Counted from the stretch's first letter, positions 25,478-35,208 are shown. The stretch: 64,000 nt of DNA from Roseiarcus sp963770275 (GCA_963770275.1 CAVYPD010000041.1:1-64000), one strand, 5' to 3'. Notes: a model not told the origin generated them from the letters alone. Numbers and translations: made by a program.

Positions 25478-27790
25478 GCGTTGTGCAGGACGCCGTCCAG
25501 GCGGTGATGAAGAAAGCCATCGCGCTTGCGCCCGACGGCTGGATTCCCGGCGGCCACCCCGATCCGCTGATGCATCATAAGCACGGTCTGATCGGCGCGT
25601 CGGTTTCGCGAATTGACGGCCCACTGAAGGTGTCGGGCAAGGCGCAGTTTTGCGCCGAGTTCCCGATGGAGGGGCTGACCTACGCGGCGCTCAAATACTC
25701 GACCATCGCCCGCGGCCGGATCACCGAGATCGACACCGAGAGCGGCCGAAGCGTCGCCGGGCGTCGTTCTGGTGATGACGCATCACAACGCCCCGAAGCT
25801 CAATCGGGCGCCGCCGTTCATGAGCAAGCCCAAGGCCGCTGGTCCCGATGACTTGCCGATCATGCAGGATGATCGCGTCCACTGGAACGGCCAGCCGGTC
25901 GCGCTCGTGCTCGCCGAGACGCAAGAGCAGGCGGAGCACGCGCAGACGCTGATCCGCGTCGCCTATGAAGAGCAGAACCCGGTCATCTCGCTCGCCGCCG
26001 CAAAGGCCAAGGGCAGCGAGTTCAGGCCTGTTCATGGGCGAGCCGCTGAAGCAGAAGGTCGGCGACGCCGAGGCTGCGCTTGCTGCCGCCCCGCATAAGG
26101 TGGATGTTACGTACACGACGCCTCGTCACCACCACAGCCCTATCGAACTGCACGCCTGCACCCTCGCTTGGGAGGGCGACACGCTGCGGATCCACGACGC
26201 TTCACAGGCGGTGGCGCATGAAGCCTGGACGATCGCAGAGGTGTTCGGGCTGAAGGAAAAGCAGGTGCGCATCACCTCGCCTTTCGTTGGCGGCGGCTTT
26301 GGCAGCAAGCTTCTTTGGCAGCATCAGATTCTGGCGGCCGCCGCGGCGAAGCTTGCAGGCCGGCCCGTGCGGATCATGCTCTCTCGCGAGGGCGTATTCC
26401 GTGTCGTCGGCGGCCGTACCGTCACCGAACAGCGCGTCGCGCTTGGCGCGCAAGCCGATGGACGGCTCGACGCCCTGATCCATACCGGAGTGGTGGCAAT
26501 GACTCCGCACAACAACATGCCAGAGCCATTCGTGCTGCCGGCGAAGAGCGTCTACGCGTCGAAGACCTTCTTCTTGGACGTCGAGACCGTGAAGATGAAC
26601 ATGGTCGCCAACACCTTCATGCGCGCTCCAGGCGAAGCGGTCGGCACGTTCGGGCTCGAATCCGCGATGGACGAGCTGGCGGTTGAACTTGGCATGGACC
26701 CGATCGAGCTGCGCATCCGGAACGAACCCGACAAGGATCCGCTGACCGGACTTCCCTTCTCGCAGCGCGGGATCGTGCAGGCCTGGCGTGACGGAACCAA
26801 GCGGTTCGGCTGGGACAAGCGCAGCGCGACGCCCGCGGCGAACGCGCGAGGGCGACTGGCTTATCGGCATGGGCTGCGCCACCGGCACGTATCCATACTA
26901 TCGGATGCCCGGCGGCGCGGCGCGCCTCACCATAACGCGTGAGGGTCGCGCGACCGTCGCCATTGCGGCGCACGAGATGGGCATGGGGACCGCCACGGCC
27001 CAAGCGCAGGTCGCGGCCGAACGGCTGGGCCTGCCGCTGGAGCAGGTGGAAGTGCTCTACGGCGACACCTTGTTCCCCGGCGCCGTGTTGGCGGGCGGCT
27101 CGCAGCAGACAGCCGCAATTGGCGCTTCGATCATCGCCGCTCATCGGGCGCTGGTGAAGGAACTCCTGAAGCTCGCCGGCAACGACTCGCCGCTGGCCGG
27201 CCTCAGTCCCGACGAGGTGGGCGGTTCCGAGGGCGGGCTATGTGCTCTCGACGATGAGGCTCGCCGAGAAAGCTACGTCTCGATCCTCAGCTCGCGCGCG
27301 GCGCGAGGAGGTTACGGTCGAGGCGGAGGCGCCGATGCCGCTCGAGCTGCAACATTGGTCGATGCACAGTCACAGCGCCCTGTTTTGCGAGGTTCGAGTG
27401 AACGTCGTCACTGGCGAAGTGCGCGTCAGCCGATTCCTGGGATCGTTCGACTGCGGCCGCATCCTCAACGCCAAGACGGCGGCGAGCCAGTTCCGCGGCG
27501 GCATCATCATGGGCCTCGGCCTCGCGCTCATGGAGGAGGTTTCGTTCGACGAGCGCACCGGGCGGATCATGAACCCGTCACTCGCCGAATATCACGTGCC
27601 GGTGCATCTGGATGTGCCCGAAATCGACGTGATCTGGACCGACGAGCCGGATCCTCACGCTCCGGTGGGCGCGCGCGGCGTCGGCGAGATCGGCATCACC
27701 GGCGTCGGCGCCGCGGTCGCCAACGCGGTGTTCAACGCGACGGGCAAACGCGTGCGCGACCTGCCGATCACGCTCGACAAGGTGATATAG
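25474..27790 (+). pseudogene. Xanthine/aldehyde dehydrogenase molybdenum-binding subunit (YagR/PaoC-like), four frameshifts
   Basis: The large catalytic subunit, which binds molybdopterin cytosine dinucleotide and hydroxylates aldehydes or purines. Conserved blocks in order are LIGASVSRIDGPLKVSGKAQF, VMTHHNAPKLNRAPP, ITSPFVGGGFGSKLLWQHQ, FMRAPGEAVGTFGLESAMDELA, EMGMGTATAQAQVAAERLG and the C-terminal GARGVGEIGITGVGAA with the catalytic Glu. The reading frame changes at about 25743, 26027, 26845 and 27305; joined, the product is about 770 residues. Every recognised active-site block is intact. Either this assembly carries several indel errors here or the operon was inactivated recently. No MocA- or XdhC-type chaperone gene follows. 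Confidence 0.82.
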
Positions 27791-28541
27791 CGAAGCGTCT
27801 CCGGGGAGTGGGCCGGGCTTGTGTCGAACGTTGCGGCCGCGTAGACGGCCCCAGCAGGCCATGCTGCGCGACCGGCTTCATCGCTTCAACGCGCAAGATC
27901 GATTGGGTTGAGGGCGAAGATCGCTTTGGAGGCTGCGCGAGCGGCGACGGTAGCCGATTTGACCCAGCGTTACGCCGCAGTGCGGCAAGTGATCGATGAA
28001 GTCGAGGATGCAGAGTTTTGAGACGTCGAAGTGGGCGGTGGGGCCCGTGCCGCGCCGTGTTATTGGGGGCAGCGCCCGCTATTGCGATCGTGTTTTCAGG
28101 ACGCGGTCGCGTGGGATGCATCCAGAGCAGATCATCGCAGGATGACGAACAAAGGAGCGTTGCTCCGGAAGAGGGCCCCGTAGCGAGCCGCCGTTCAAAT
28201 TAGCACAATACCGGTGAGGGTCACGCATTCAACTGAGCCGAAGGAAAGCAACCGCAAGGCGATGAGCGAAGGGTGGCTTTGGACGATTGACCCATCGGCC
28301 ACACGATCGCGACGTGATCGCTATTTGCGCGTTGCGGCGCCCTATCGAGCGGCCACCGGCGCAAGTGCGATTAAGTTTGATCCTAGGGCCCATATTCCGG
28401 CGAACGAAAATACACGATATTGTGTTGCGAAAATCAGAGGTCCATGCTATTGATTTCTCAATCCCGCTCGGACCGATTGCTCGTTTGGTGGCGTAGTTGA
28501 GGACCAGCGCGGCGTTCGAGACAGAGGATAACAGCGGAAAG
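27791..28541. other. Non-coding stretch, nothing recognised
   Basis: About 750 bases between the Mo-enzyme operon and the left inverted repeat. Several short ORFs exist on both strands but are Arg-rich, lack ribosome sites and show no family motif. The GC content falls toward the right end (from about 28390), as expected near the AT-rich repeat. Confidence 0.4.
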
Positions 28542-28668
28542 GATTTTTTTATTTGAATCGGTCGTAACCCATTGAAAAGTCCCGATTCGGAAAAATAAAC
28601 GCTAGTAAACGCTAGCTATTTTACTAACGTTTATTCGCGTTTAAGAGCGTTTATTGGCGCTTATTTGG
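28542..28668 (+). repeat. Left copy of a ~120-bp inverted repeat flanking the psicose island
   Basis: The sequence running GATTTTTTTATTTGAATCGG, then TCGTAACCCATTGAAAAGTC, then AATAAACGCTAGTAAACGCT and a tail of AACGTTTATT / GCGTTTATTGG iterations recurs in inverted orientation at 36371-36497. Similarity is about 85% by eye. It is far more AT-rich than its surroundings. It contains an imperfect hairpin (28594-28615 with 28624-28645). It ends ~117 bases before the pyrB start. No transposase or recombinase lies beside it. Confidence 0.8.
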
Positions 28669-28784
28669 CTGTTTGGCGGCTGGTCCGGGCCGAGGGATTG
28701 CTTGTCGAGACAGCGGCCCTCCGGCACAATTGAAGCGCCTCGCGTTTTGGCTCAGTCATTGATATCCGGAATCGTGCCTCACCG

Positions 28785-29732
28785 ATGATCGCCGCGCCCC
28801 CGCACGTCTTCTCCCAACGCCATCTCCTTGGCATCGAGCATCTGTCGCGTGAGGAGATCGTGGCGTTGCTCGATCTCGCCGATGAGGCGGTGACGATCTC
28901 ACGGCAGGTCGAGAAAAAGCGCGCGACCTTGCGCGGCCGCACTCAGATCAATCTGTTCTTCGAGGCGTCTACGCGCACGCAATCGTCGTTCGAGCTCGCC
29001 GGCAAGCGACTGGGCGCGGACGTGATGAACATGGCGGTTGCGGCGTCGAGCGTCAAAAAAGGCGAGACGCTGATCGACACCGCCATGACGCTCAACGCCA
29101 TGCGGCCCGACATTCTGGTGGTGAGGCACCACCATGCGGGCGCCGTGCATTTCTTGGCTCGCAAAGTCGACTGCTCGGTCGTCAACGCCGGCGACGGCGC
29201 CCATGAGCATCCAACCCAGGCGCTGCTCGACGCGCTGACCATCCGGCGCAACCTCGGCCGCATCGAGGGTCTCACCATCGCGATCTGCGGCGACATCCTT
29301 CATTCGCGTGTGGCGCGCTCGAATATCCTGCTGCTCAGTAAACTCGGCGCTTATGTGCGCGTCGTCGGGCCCTCGACGCTGCTTCCGGCGGGCGTCGAGC
29401 GCATGGGCGTCGAAGTCGCGCGCGACATGCGCTCAGGCCTCAAGGACGCGGATATCGTCATGATGTTGCGCCTGCAGCGCGAGCGCATGAGCGGCGCCTT
29501 CGTGCCGTCGGCGCGAGAATACTTCCGCTATTTCGGGCTCGACGAGGAAAAGCTCGGCTACGCCAAACCCGGGGCGCTCGTCATGCATCCGGGCCCCATG
29601 AACCGTGGTGTCGAGATCGACACGCTGGTCGCCGACAGCGCGCAGTCGCTCATTCGCGAACAGGTCGAGATGGGAGTCGCGGTGCGCATGGCGGTGCTCG
29701 AAGCGCTCGCGCGCAACATCCCGAACGCATGA
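28785..29732 (+). CDS. pyrB: Aspartate carbamoyltransferase catalytic subunit
   Basis: A 315-residue enzyme that condenses carbamoyl phosphate and aspartate in pyrimidine synthesis. The carbamoyl-phosphate motif FFEASTRTQSSFELAGKRLG is intact, as are the VKKGET lysine loop, VVRHHHAGAVHF, GAHEHPTQALLD and HPGPMNRGVEI. No regulatory chain (pyrI) or dihydroorotase (pyrC) follows, although alphaproteobacterial pyrB usually precedes pyrC. The ATG at 28785 has no clear ribosome site. It stands alone inside the inverted-repeat interval, reading inward from the left repeat. It might be the only copy or an extra, transferred one; this window cannot tell. Confidence 0.93.
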   Translation: MIAAPPHVFSQRHLLGIEHLSREEIVALLDLADEAVTISRQVEKKRATLRGRTQINLFFEASTRTQSSFELAGKRLGADVMNMAVAASSVKKGETLIDTAMTLNAMRPDILVVRHHHAGAVHFLARKVDCSVVNAGDGAHEHPTQALLDALTIRRNLGRIEGLTIAICGDILHSRVARSNILLLSKLGAYVRVVGPSTLLPAGVERMGVEVARDMRSGLKDADIVMMLRLQRERMSGAFVPSAREYFRYFGLDEEKLGYAKPGALVMHPGPMNRGVEIDTLVADSAQSLIREQVEMGVAVRMAVLEALARNIPNA

Positions 29733-29739
29733 CGACGGT

Positions 29740-30114
29740 TCAACGACCCCCGAATACCTGGGCGCGCAGGTCGCTAAAGACGATCAGCAGCCTGGTCAAT
29801 GTCGACGGCTCGGGGGCAGCAAGGGAGCCTATGGCGTCCGGAGCATCGTCGCCCGATTCGCCGCGGCTTCTCAGCGCCATCGGATCCGAAGCTGAGGAGC
29901 CGCCCAGGGCCAGCGAATCCGCGCCGCCCTCGGGATGGTCGCTTGTCGCGGGGCGACCGAAGCCAGCCTCGTTGACCGTCGCAGGAACGTCAGATCCCTT
30001 CCCGCCGTCGACCTGCGAAGGAATGGCAATGGTCTCCGACCAACTGGCTCCGAGGGTAACCGTGTATGCAGCCGCACCCAGCGCCGCGGCTGAAAAGGCC
30101 GCCTTGCAGTTCAT
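29740..30114 (-). CDS. Small exported protein with degenerate PEP-CTERM-like tail
   Basis: A 124-residue ORF. The N-terminus MNCKAAFSAAALGAAAYTVTLGASWS looks like a signal peptide. The middle is low-complexity, rich in Gly, Ser and Ala. The C-terminus reads APEPSTLTRLLIVFSDLRAQVFGGR, i.e. a PEP-x motif, a short partly hydrophobic stretch and terminal basic residues, as in PEP-CTERM sorted proteins. The hydrophobic stretch contains Arg and Asp, which would weaken a true sorting signal. It converges on pyrB with a 7-base gap. It may be a decaying sorted protein or a coincidence in a random ORF; no exosortase gene is in the window. From 30115 to 30357 nothing else is recognisable. Confidence 0.45.
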   Translation of the reverse strand: MNCKAAFSAAALGAAAYTVTLGASWSETIAIPSQVDGGKGSDVPATVNEAGFGRPATSDHPEGGADSLALGGSSASDPMALRSRGESGDDAPDAIGSLAAPEPSTLTRLLIVFSDLRAQVFGGR

Positions 30115-30357
30115 AAGTCCCTACCCGTATTTGGATTGCGCCGCCGGACCAAGCCAAGACAGCATTGATTGTTTCTTCAGTATATTGGAAAGCAAAATGG
30201 CCGTCAATCTGCCGGCTCGTCGATCTCTTTGACTGCCGCAAGCTTATTTACACGCATCTTTCGCAGATGCGAGATGGTACAATCTCTTGGTTGTGCTTAC
30301 ATACCGCGATCCGTTGCTGTGCCATTTCTCTCCTTCTGCTACGCTGGCGGTCCGGCA

Positions 30358-31248
30358 TTATCCATGGTCGCTTCGCGGCTCACCGCCGAGCACGTATCTC
30401 GAGAACGCTAAGGCCGCTCGCGCGGCTTCATCCATCTGAGCTTCGTCGGCGTTGTCGCTCAGATCGCGCCAAACCCTGATGTCAGCGCCGACCTGGCCGC
30501 CCATCTTCACGAACGGCTCCATGACGACCGCGCCGGAATATCCGATCTCGCGCAGCGCCGTCCCGATTTCGTGCCAGGGCAGCCCGCCTTTGCCGGGAAC
30601 GCGCCGATTGTTCTCGCCGGTATGGAAATGGCCGAGCAGGGAGCCAGCGGTGCGGATCGCCTTGCCGAAACTATCCTCCTCGATGTTCATATGGAACGTG
30701 TCGAGCATGACCTTAACGTTGGGCTTGCCGACCTCCCGGACGAAGGCGACTCCCTCCTCGGCGGTGTTGAGGACATGGTTCTCGAACCGGTTGAGCACTT
30801 CGAGGCACAGATTGACGCCGAGGTTGGCGGCAAAATCGGCGAGGCTAGAGATGCCCTCCAGGCCTCGCGCTCTGTCTCCCGGTTTGTCGACTGGCTTCGA
30901 ATAATCGATCGGCCAGTAGGAGTGCAGAGCGCCGCCGATGACGTGGATATCGAGTTTGGCGAGGTTGGTCAGGGTCTCTTCGAAAAAGGCGCGGCCCGCT
31001 TTTCTGATCTCAGGGTCGGCGGAGGAAAGATTCCTCTGCTGGGATGGACCCAGTCCGGCCGTGATCACGATGCCGTTGTCTCGCGCGGAACGGCCGACTT
31101 CGGCGATATGCGAAGGGCTATAGCTGTTCAGGTGATGAGCGGCGATTTCTATGACGTCGAAGCCCAGCTTGGCGACTTTCTCGACATATTTCAGGCAGTC
31201 GGCGCTCCATTCCTGCTCCCAGTACGAGTAATAAATGCCGAATTTCAA
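30358..31248 (-). CDS. D-psicose (D-allulose) 3-epimerase
   Basis: A 296-residue TIM-barrel enzyme that interconverts D-psicose/allulose and D-fructose (or tagatose and sorbose) at C3. The sequence follows the Agrobacterium tumefaciens enzyme nearly residue for residue: GIYYSYWEQEWS, VAKLGFDVIEIAAHH, GGALHSYWPIDYSKPVDK, CLEVLNRFENHVLNTA. Metal ligands fall at E150, D183, H209 and E244, the same numbers as in the characterised enzyme. Substrate-contact blocks GHFHTGENNRRVPGKG and VMEPFVKMGG are present. It is the last gene of a six-gene operon with a sugar ABC transporter and LacI regulator, so the imported sugar is probably psicose or a related ketohexose. Confidence 0.93.
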   Translation of the reverse strand: MKFGIYYSYWEQEWSADCLKYVEKVAKLGFDVIEIAAHHLNSYSPSHIAEVGRSARDNGIVITAGLGPSQQRNLSSADPEIRKAGRAFFEETLTNLAKLDIHVIGGALHSYWPIDYSKPVDKPGDRARGLEGISSLADFAANLGVNLCLEVLNRFENHVLNTAEEGVAFVREVGKPNVKVMLDTFHMNIEEDSFGKAIRTAGSLLGHFHTGENNRRVPGKGGLPWHEIGTALREIGYSGAVVMEPFVKMGGQVGADIRVWRDLSDNADEAQMDEAARAALAFSRYVLGGEPRSDHG

Positions 31249-31289
31249 TTGCGTCTCCAGTCTTGAAGGGGCTTCATCCGCACTCGGGC

Positions 31290-32039
31290 CTACGAAGCTG
31301 GCTCCGAATGCGCGCCGACGATATGGGCGACGACGGCGTTCATGCTGGTGTCGCGGGTCGCGTCGTCCGCGATGACCTGACCCTGGCGCAAGACGACAAT
31401 GCGATCGGAGACCGAGAACACGTCGGTTAATCGGTGGCTGATCAAAATGACGGAAATGCCGTCCTTCTTGAGAGCACGGATGAGGTCCAGCACGTGCTCG
31501 ACTTCTCGGACGGCGAGCGCGGCCGTCGGCTCGTCCATGATCACGAGCTTGGGGTTGAAGGTGAGCGCGCGGGCGATCGCGACCGACTGCTGTTGGCCGC
31601 CGGAGAGCTGACCCGTCATTTGGGACACGGAGGGAATGCGGGCGCCGAGCCGCGCGACCATCGCCTCCGCCTCGGCGTGCATGCGGTTGGTGTCGATGAA
31701 CCTCACGCCGAGAACGGAGCGCGTCAGCTCGCGGCCGAGAAAAATGTTAGAGGCGACGTCGCGCATGCGGGCAAGCGCGAGGTCCTGATAGATCATCTCA
31801 ATACCGGCCTCGCGAATGCGGCCCGGCTCCTTGCCGACAATGGAGACGCCGTCGAAGCGGATCTCGCCGGCGTCGGGACGATTGACGCCGGTGATCGTCT
31901 TCATCAGCGTCGATTTGCCTGCGCCGTTGTCGCCAACGAGCGCCACCGCGCTGCCTGCGTCGACCGAGAAGGTGACGCCGCGCAAAGCTTCGATGGCGCC
32001 GAAGGATTTGCGGACATCCTTAAGCTCAAGAAGGCTCAT
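31290..32039 (-). CDS. Sugar ABC transporter ATP-binding protein (single-domain, FrcA/RbsA-half type)
   Basis: A 249-residue ATPase with Walker A GDNGAGKST, signature LSGGQQQSVAIARAL, Walker B KLVIMDEPTAAL and the H-loop ISHRL. It has one nucleotide-binding domain, like FrcA of rhizobia and unlike the duplicated RbsA. It would energise the CUT2 importer with the permease encoded just upstream (4-base ATGA overlap) by dimerising. The epimerase follows 41 bases later. Context points to ketohexose uptake; the ATPase itself gives no specificity. Confidence 0.92.
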   Translation of the reverse strand: MSLLELKDVRKSFGAIEALRGVTFSVDAGSAVALVGDNGAGKSTLMKTITGVNRPDAGEIRFDGVSIVGKEPGRIREAGIEMIYQDLALARMRDVASNIFLGRELTRSVLGVRFIDTNRMHAEAEAMVARLGARIPSVSQMTGQLSGGQQQSVAIARALTFNPKLVIMDEPTAALAVREVEHVLDLIRALKKDGISVILISHRLTDVFSVSDRIVVLRQGQVIADDATRDTSMNAVVAHIVGAHSEPAS

Positions 32040-33025
32040 CGACGCCAGCCTTCTTTGCTATTGATGCGGTCGAGCCATACCGCGAGGATCAGCACCGCAC
32101 CGATAGCGATTTGCTGGTAGAAAGGCCGCACGGCCATCAGATTCAGCCCGTTCTGCAGGACCCCCATGATCAGCGCGCCGATCAACGTGCCAAGAACGCT
32201 GCCGCGGCCGCCGAACAGGTTTGTGCCGCCGAGAATTGTCGCTGTGATCGCGGTAAGCTCGTAGCTGAGGCCCGCGGTCGGCTCGCCCGAATTGACGCGA
32301 GCGGCGAACAGCAGACCGGCAAGGCCCGAGAGCAGGCCGGACAATGTGTAGATCAGCACTTTCATCCGCTTGACGCCCACGCCCATCGCGCGCGCCGCGC
32401 CTTCGTTGTCGCCGATGACCTGCGCATAGACGCCGAAGCGCGTATGGGCGAGCAGCACGTGCGCTACGAGCGCGGCGAGCAGAAGGACTATGACCGGGGT
32501 CGGCACTCCGAACGGACGTCCCTGTCCAAGCCAAACGATCTCCGGGGGTAGGCCATAAATTGAAATGCCGTTGCTCAGCACCAGCGCGAAACCGCGCGCG
32601 ATTCCAAGCATTCCGAGCGTGACGATGAACGGCGGAATCGCTGCCTTGGTGACGAGGAATCCATTGAGCGCGCCAGTGAGCGACCCCGTTGCAAGACAAC
32701 CCAGAACGCCGATCCACCAGGGGAGCTCAAGGTTGGAAGTCAGGATCGCGCCGACAACGCCCGAGAGCGCAAGAATCGATCCGACCGAAAGGTCGATGCC
32801 TGCGGACGAAATGACAAATGTCATACCGATCGCCAACGTGCCGAACACCGACGTCGAGAGCAGGATATTGAGGATGTTGGAGACGGAAAGGAACGCGTTC
32901 GACAACATCGCCATCGTCACGCAGAGAACCGCGAGCACGATGAGCGATTCAAGCCGCACCGCGGCTCCGCTGGCGAAGCGCGCGCGCCACGAGGGAGGCG
33001 CGGCGCCCGTTGACGCCGAAGTCAT
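32036..33025 (-). CDS. Sugar ABC transporter permease (RbsC/FrcC type)
   Basis: A 329-residue inner-membrane permease of the CUT2 family with around nine hydrophobic helices. Family motifs are GMTFVISSAGIDLSVGSILALSGV (the cytoplasmic loop region), then GALNGFLVTKAAIPPFIVTLGML and the ending TAGLSYELTAITATILGGTNLFGG with RGSVLGTLIGALIMGVLQNGLNL. It works as a homodimer with the single-domain ATPase encoded next, whose start overlaps its stop. The binding protein lies 61 bases upstream. Confidence 0.92.
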   Translation of the reverse strand: MTSASTGAAPPSWRARFASGAAVRLESLIVLAVLCVTMAMLSNAFLSVSNILNILLSTSVFGTLAIGMTFVISSAGIDLSVGSILALSGVVGAILTSNLELPWWIGVLGCLATGSLTGALNGFLVTKAAIPPFIVTLGMLGIARGFALVLSNGISIYGLPPEIVWLGQGRPFGVPTPVIVLLLAALVAHVLLAHTRFGVYAQVIGDNEGAARAMGVGVKRMKVLIYTLSGLLSGLAGLLFAARVNSGEPTAGLSYELTAITATILGGTNLFGGRGSVLGTLIGALIMGVLQNGLNLMAVRPFYQQIAIGAVLILAVWLDRINSKEGWRR

Positions 33026-33086
33026 CAGGCCATCCTCAAATCAAGTAGGCACGCCCGATCAGGCGCGCCAACGGAGCCAGTTGGAT

Positions 33087-34064
33087 TCACTTGACGTATT
33101 GCAGCATCGGATCCTTGTTCGCCTCGATGACCTCCTTAGACAGAACGAGTGTCGGGACATTGATCGTCTCTTGAACTTTGTCGCCGGCAAGGAGCTTTTT
33201 CACGTTCTCGACTGCCTGCTTGCCGACTAGATAGGGCAATTGCGCCACCGAGGCGTTGAGCCGGCCTGCCTTGATCGATTTGACGGCGTTGGAGTTGCCG
33301 TCGACACCAATAACGATGAGCTTGTCCTTGCCCGCCGCGCGCGCCGCCTCGACCGAACCCAGCGCCATGTCGTCATTGGCGCAGAAGATGGCGACCAAAT
33401 CCGGCGTTCGCTGCAGGGTGTCATTGGTGATGTTAGCGGCCTTCAGGCTATCCCAGTCGCCAGGCAGCGAAGCGACGATGTTGAGTCCCGGGGCCTGTTT
33501 CTTGAGCTCTTCGGCGAAGCCGTGCGCCCGCTTCTCGCCTGTGATGTTGCCGGAAAGGCCTTCGATCACCAGCACCGGCCCCTTGGCGTCTTTGCCGAGC
33601 ACACTGACCAGATAGTCGGCGCCTTTTGCGCCCGCCGCCTCGTTGTCCGAACCGATGTGGAAGGCGATGTCGACGCCAGCTTTTTTGGTGATGGCGGGAT
33701 CGAGATTGTTGTCCAGGTCGACGACTGGGATCTTCATCTCGTTCGCCTGCTTGAGGCAGGGCAAGAGGATGGTCGAATTGATCGCCGCGGTGATCATGGC
33801 CGCGGTCTTCTTCTGTAACATGGTGTTGCAGGCGTTGAGCTGCGGCTCGGCGGCCTGATCGGATTCGACCGCGTCCAGGAAGATCTCGACACCGGCGTTC
33901 TTCCCGCCCTCGTCCACGCCCTTCTCCATCGCGCCCCAGAACGGATTGGAGAGCGTCTTCATCAGGACGCCGTAGACCGGCTTATCGGCAGCGAAGGCGG
34001 CCGATCCCGCAAGGCCGAGCGCAAGCGCCGCGATTGAGGCGGCTAAAGTCGAACGTTTGAACAT
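33087..34064 (-). CDS. Sugar ABC transporter periplasmic binding protein (ribose/allose/psicose type)
   Basis: A 325-residue type 1 periplasmic binding protein. The signal peptide MFKRSTLAASIAALALGLAGSAAFA ends before ADKPVYGVLMKTLSNPFW. The next blocks are MITAAINSTILLPCLKQANEMKIPVVDLDNN and FCANDDMALGSVEAARAAGK, typical of allose/ribose-class proteins (D-allose and D-psicose are close chemically). A ribosome site GGGAGTGAGAC lies just before the start. It is upstream of the permease and ATPase genes and 26 bases downstream of the LacI regulator. Confidence 0.92.
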   Translation of the reverse strand: MFKRSTLAASIAALALGLAGSAAFAADKPVYGVLMKTLSNPFWGAMEKGVDEGGKNAGVEIFLDAVESDQAAEPQLNACNTMLQKKTAAMITAAINSTILLPCLKQANEMKIPVVDLDNNLDPAITKKAGVDIAFHIGSDNEAAGAKGADYLVSVLGKDAKGPVLVIEGLSGNITGEKRAHGFAEELKKQAPGLNIVASLPGDWDSLKAANITNDTLQRTPDLVAIFCANDDMALGSVEAARAAGKDKLIVIGVDGNSNAVKSIKAGRLNASVAQLPYLVGKQAVENVKKLLAGDKVQETINVPTLVLSKEVIEANKDPMLQYVK

Positions 34065-34090
34065 GTCTCACTCCCTTGATGTTTTTGTGT

Positions 34091-35140
34091 TCATCGGACC
34101 TCCGCGACGGCCTTGAGCCGCGGGCGCGCTGACCCGGTCGATTCCCGCACCTTGAGGGTGCAGGGAAGTTCGATCCGTTCGACGTCGCTCTCCACCTCGC
34201 CCTTGAGGCGTCGCATCAGGAGGCGCCAGGCGGTGGAGGCGAAATCGTCGACCGGTTGGGCGACGGTAGTCAGATAGGGGCTGAGCGCCGACATCCAGTC
34301 GAAATCGTCGAAGCCGACAATCGACACGTCGCCGGGGATTTCGAGGCCGAGACTGCGCGCGGCCTTGATCGAGGCCAGGGCGCAAACGTTGGTGAGGGCG
34401 AAAATCGCGGTCGGCCGATCGGCGCGGTCGAGCTCGAGTTCGATCGCGCCGCGCTGGCTTTCGAGATCATGGCCGCCGTAGATGACGCGGTCTCGCCCAT
34501 CGAGCCCTGACTCGCTGAGAGCGCGCCGATAGCCGGCGATGCGCTGCTCGATATTGTTGAGACGCTTCGAATGGGTGAGAACGGCAATGTCGCGGTGTCC
34601 GAGGTCGATGAGGTGGCGCGCCGCCGCATAGCCGCCAGCGACGCAATCGGCGCGCACTGTGTCGAATCCCGGCGCGTCCGCCCCCCGGTCGATCAGCACC
34701 GTTGGGGGCACGCGCGAACCGTCTCTGCCGTCCTTGAGCGCCGGCATCGTATCATCGGCCGCCGGGACGACGATCAGCCCGTCGATGCGGCGAGCGACGA
34801 GCGCCTCGATACGGCGGCGCTCGTTCGCGGCGTCCTCGCTCGTCGAGACGATGAGGAGATCGTAGCCGTCGCGTTCGGCAAGCGCCTCGACTCCGTTCAC
34901 AAGGCTGGCGAAGAAGACATTGGTGATGTCGGGGACGACCATGCCGATGAGGCGAGTAGACCGGCCGCGAAGGGCGCTGGCTGCACGGTCGAGTCGATAA
35001 TCGAGCGCCCCGATCGCTTCGAGCACCTTGCGGCGGCTCGCCTCTCCAACCGGACGGACGCCATTGACGACATTGGAGGCAGTCGCGACCGAAACCCCCG
35101 CGCGGAGCGCGACGTCGCGAATGGTGGGCGCTCTCCCCAT
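34091..35140 (-). CDS. LacI-family transcriptional regulator of the psicose operon
   Basis: A 349-residue repressor. The LacI-type helix-turn-helix is at the N-terminus (TIRDVALRAGVSVATASNVVNG, hinge RSTRLIGMVVPDITNVFFASLVNGVE). A periplasmic-binding-protein-like sensor domain follows, with DGLIVVPAAD, AVLTHSKRLNNIEQRIAGYRRAL and VSIVGFDDFDWMSALSPYLTTV. I use ATG 35140 with GGGAGG upstream; the ORF extends to a TTG at 35170. It lies between the dehydrogenase and the binding-protein gene, so it is autoregulated with the operon. A candidate operator lies at 35197-35208. Confidence 0.9.
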   Translation of the reverse strand: MGRAPTIRDVALRAGVSVATASNVVNGVRPVGEASRRKVLEAIGALDYRLDRAASALRGRSTRLIGMVVPDITNVFFASLVNGVEALAERDGYDLLIVSTSEDAANERRRIEALVARRIDGLIVVPAADDTMPALKDGRDGSRVPPTVLIDRGADAPGFDTVRADCVAGGYAAARHLIDLGHRDIAVLTHSKRLNNIEQRIAGYRRALSESGLDGRDRVIYGGHDLESQRGAIELELDRADRPTAIFALTNVCALASIKAARSLGLEIPGDVSIVGFDDFDWMSALSPYLTTVAQPVDDFASTAWRLLMRRLKGEVESDVERIELPCTLKVRESTGSARPRLKAVAEVR

Positions 35141-35196
35141 CGACCGTTCGCCTCCCGGCGTCGCCGACAATCGAGCCGGCTCGCTGCCGGCTTCTC

Positions 35197-35208
35197 TATA
35201 ACGTTTTA
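35197..35208. promoter_or_regulatory. Candidate LacI-type operator TATAACGTTTTA
   Basis: A near-palindrome centred on the CG of AACGTT, the usual centre of LacI/GalR-family operators, lies 57 bases upstream of the regulator's start. It falls in the short gap between the dehydrogenase and regulator genes. It is a single 12-base match and has not been compared with other sites. Confidence 0.35.
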
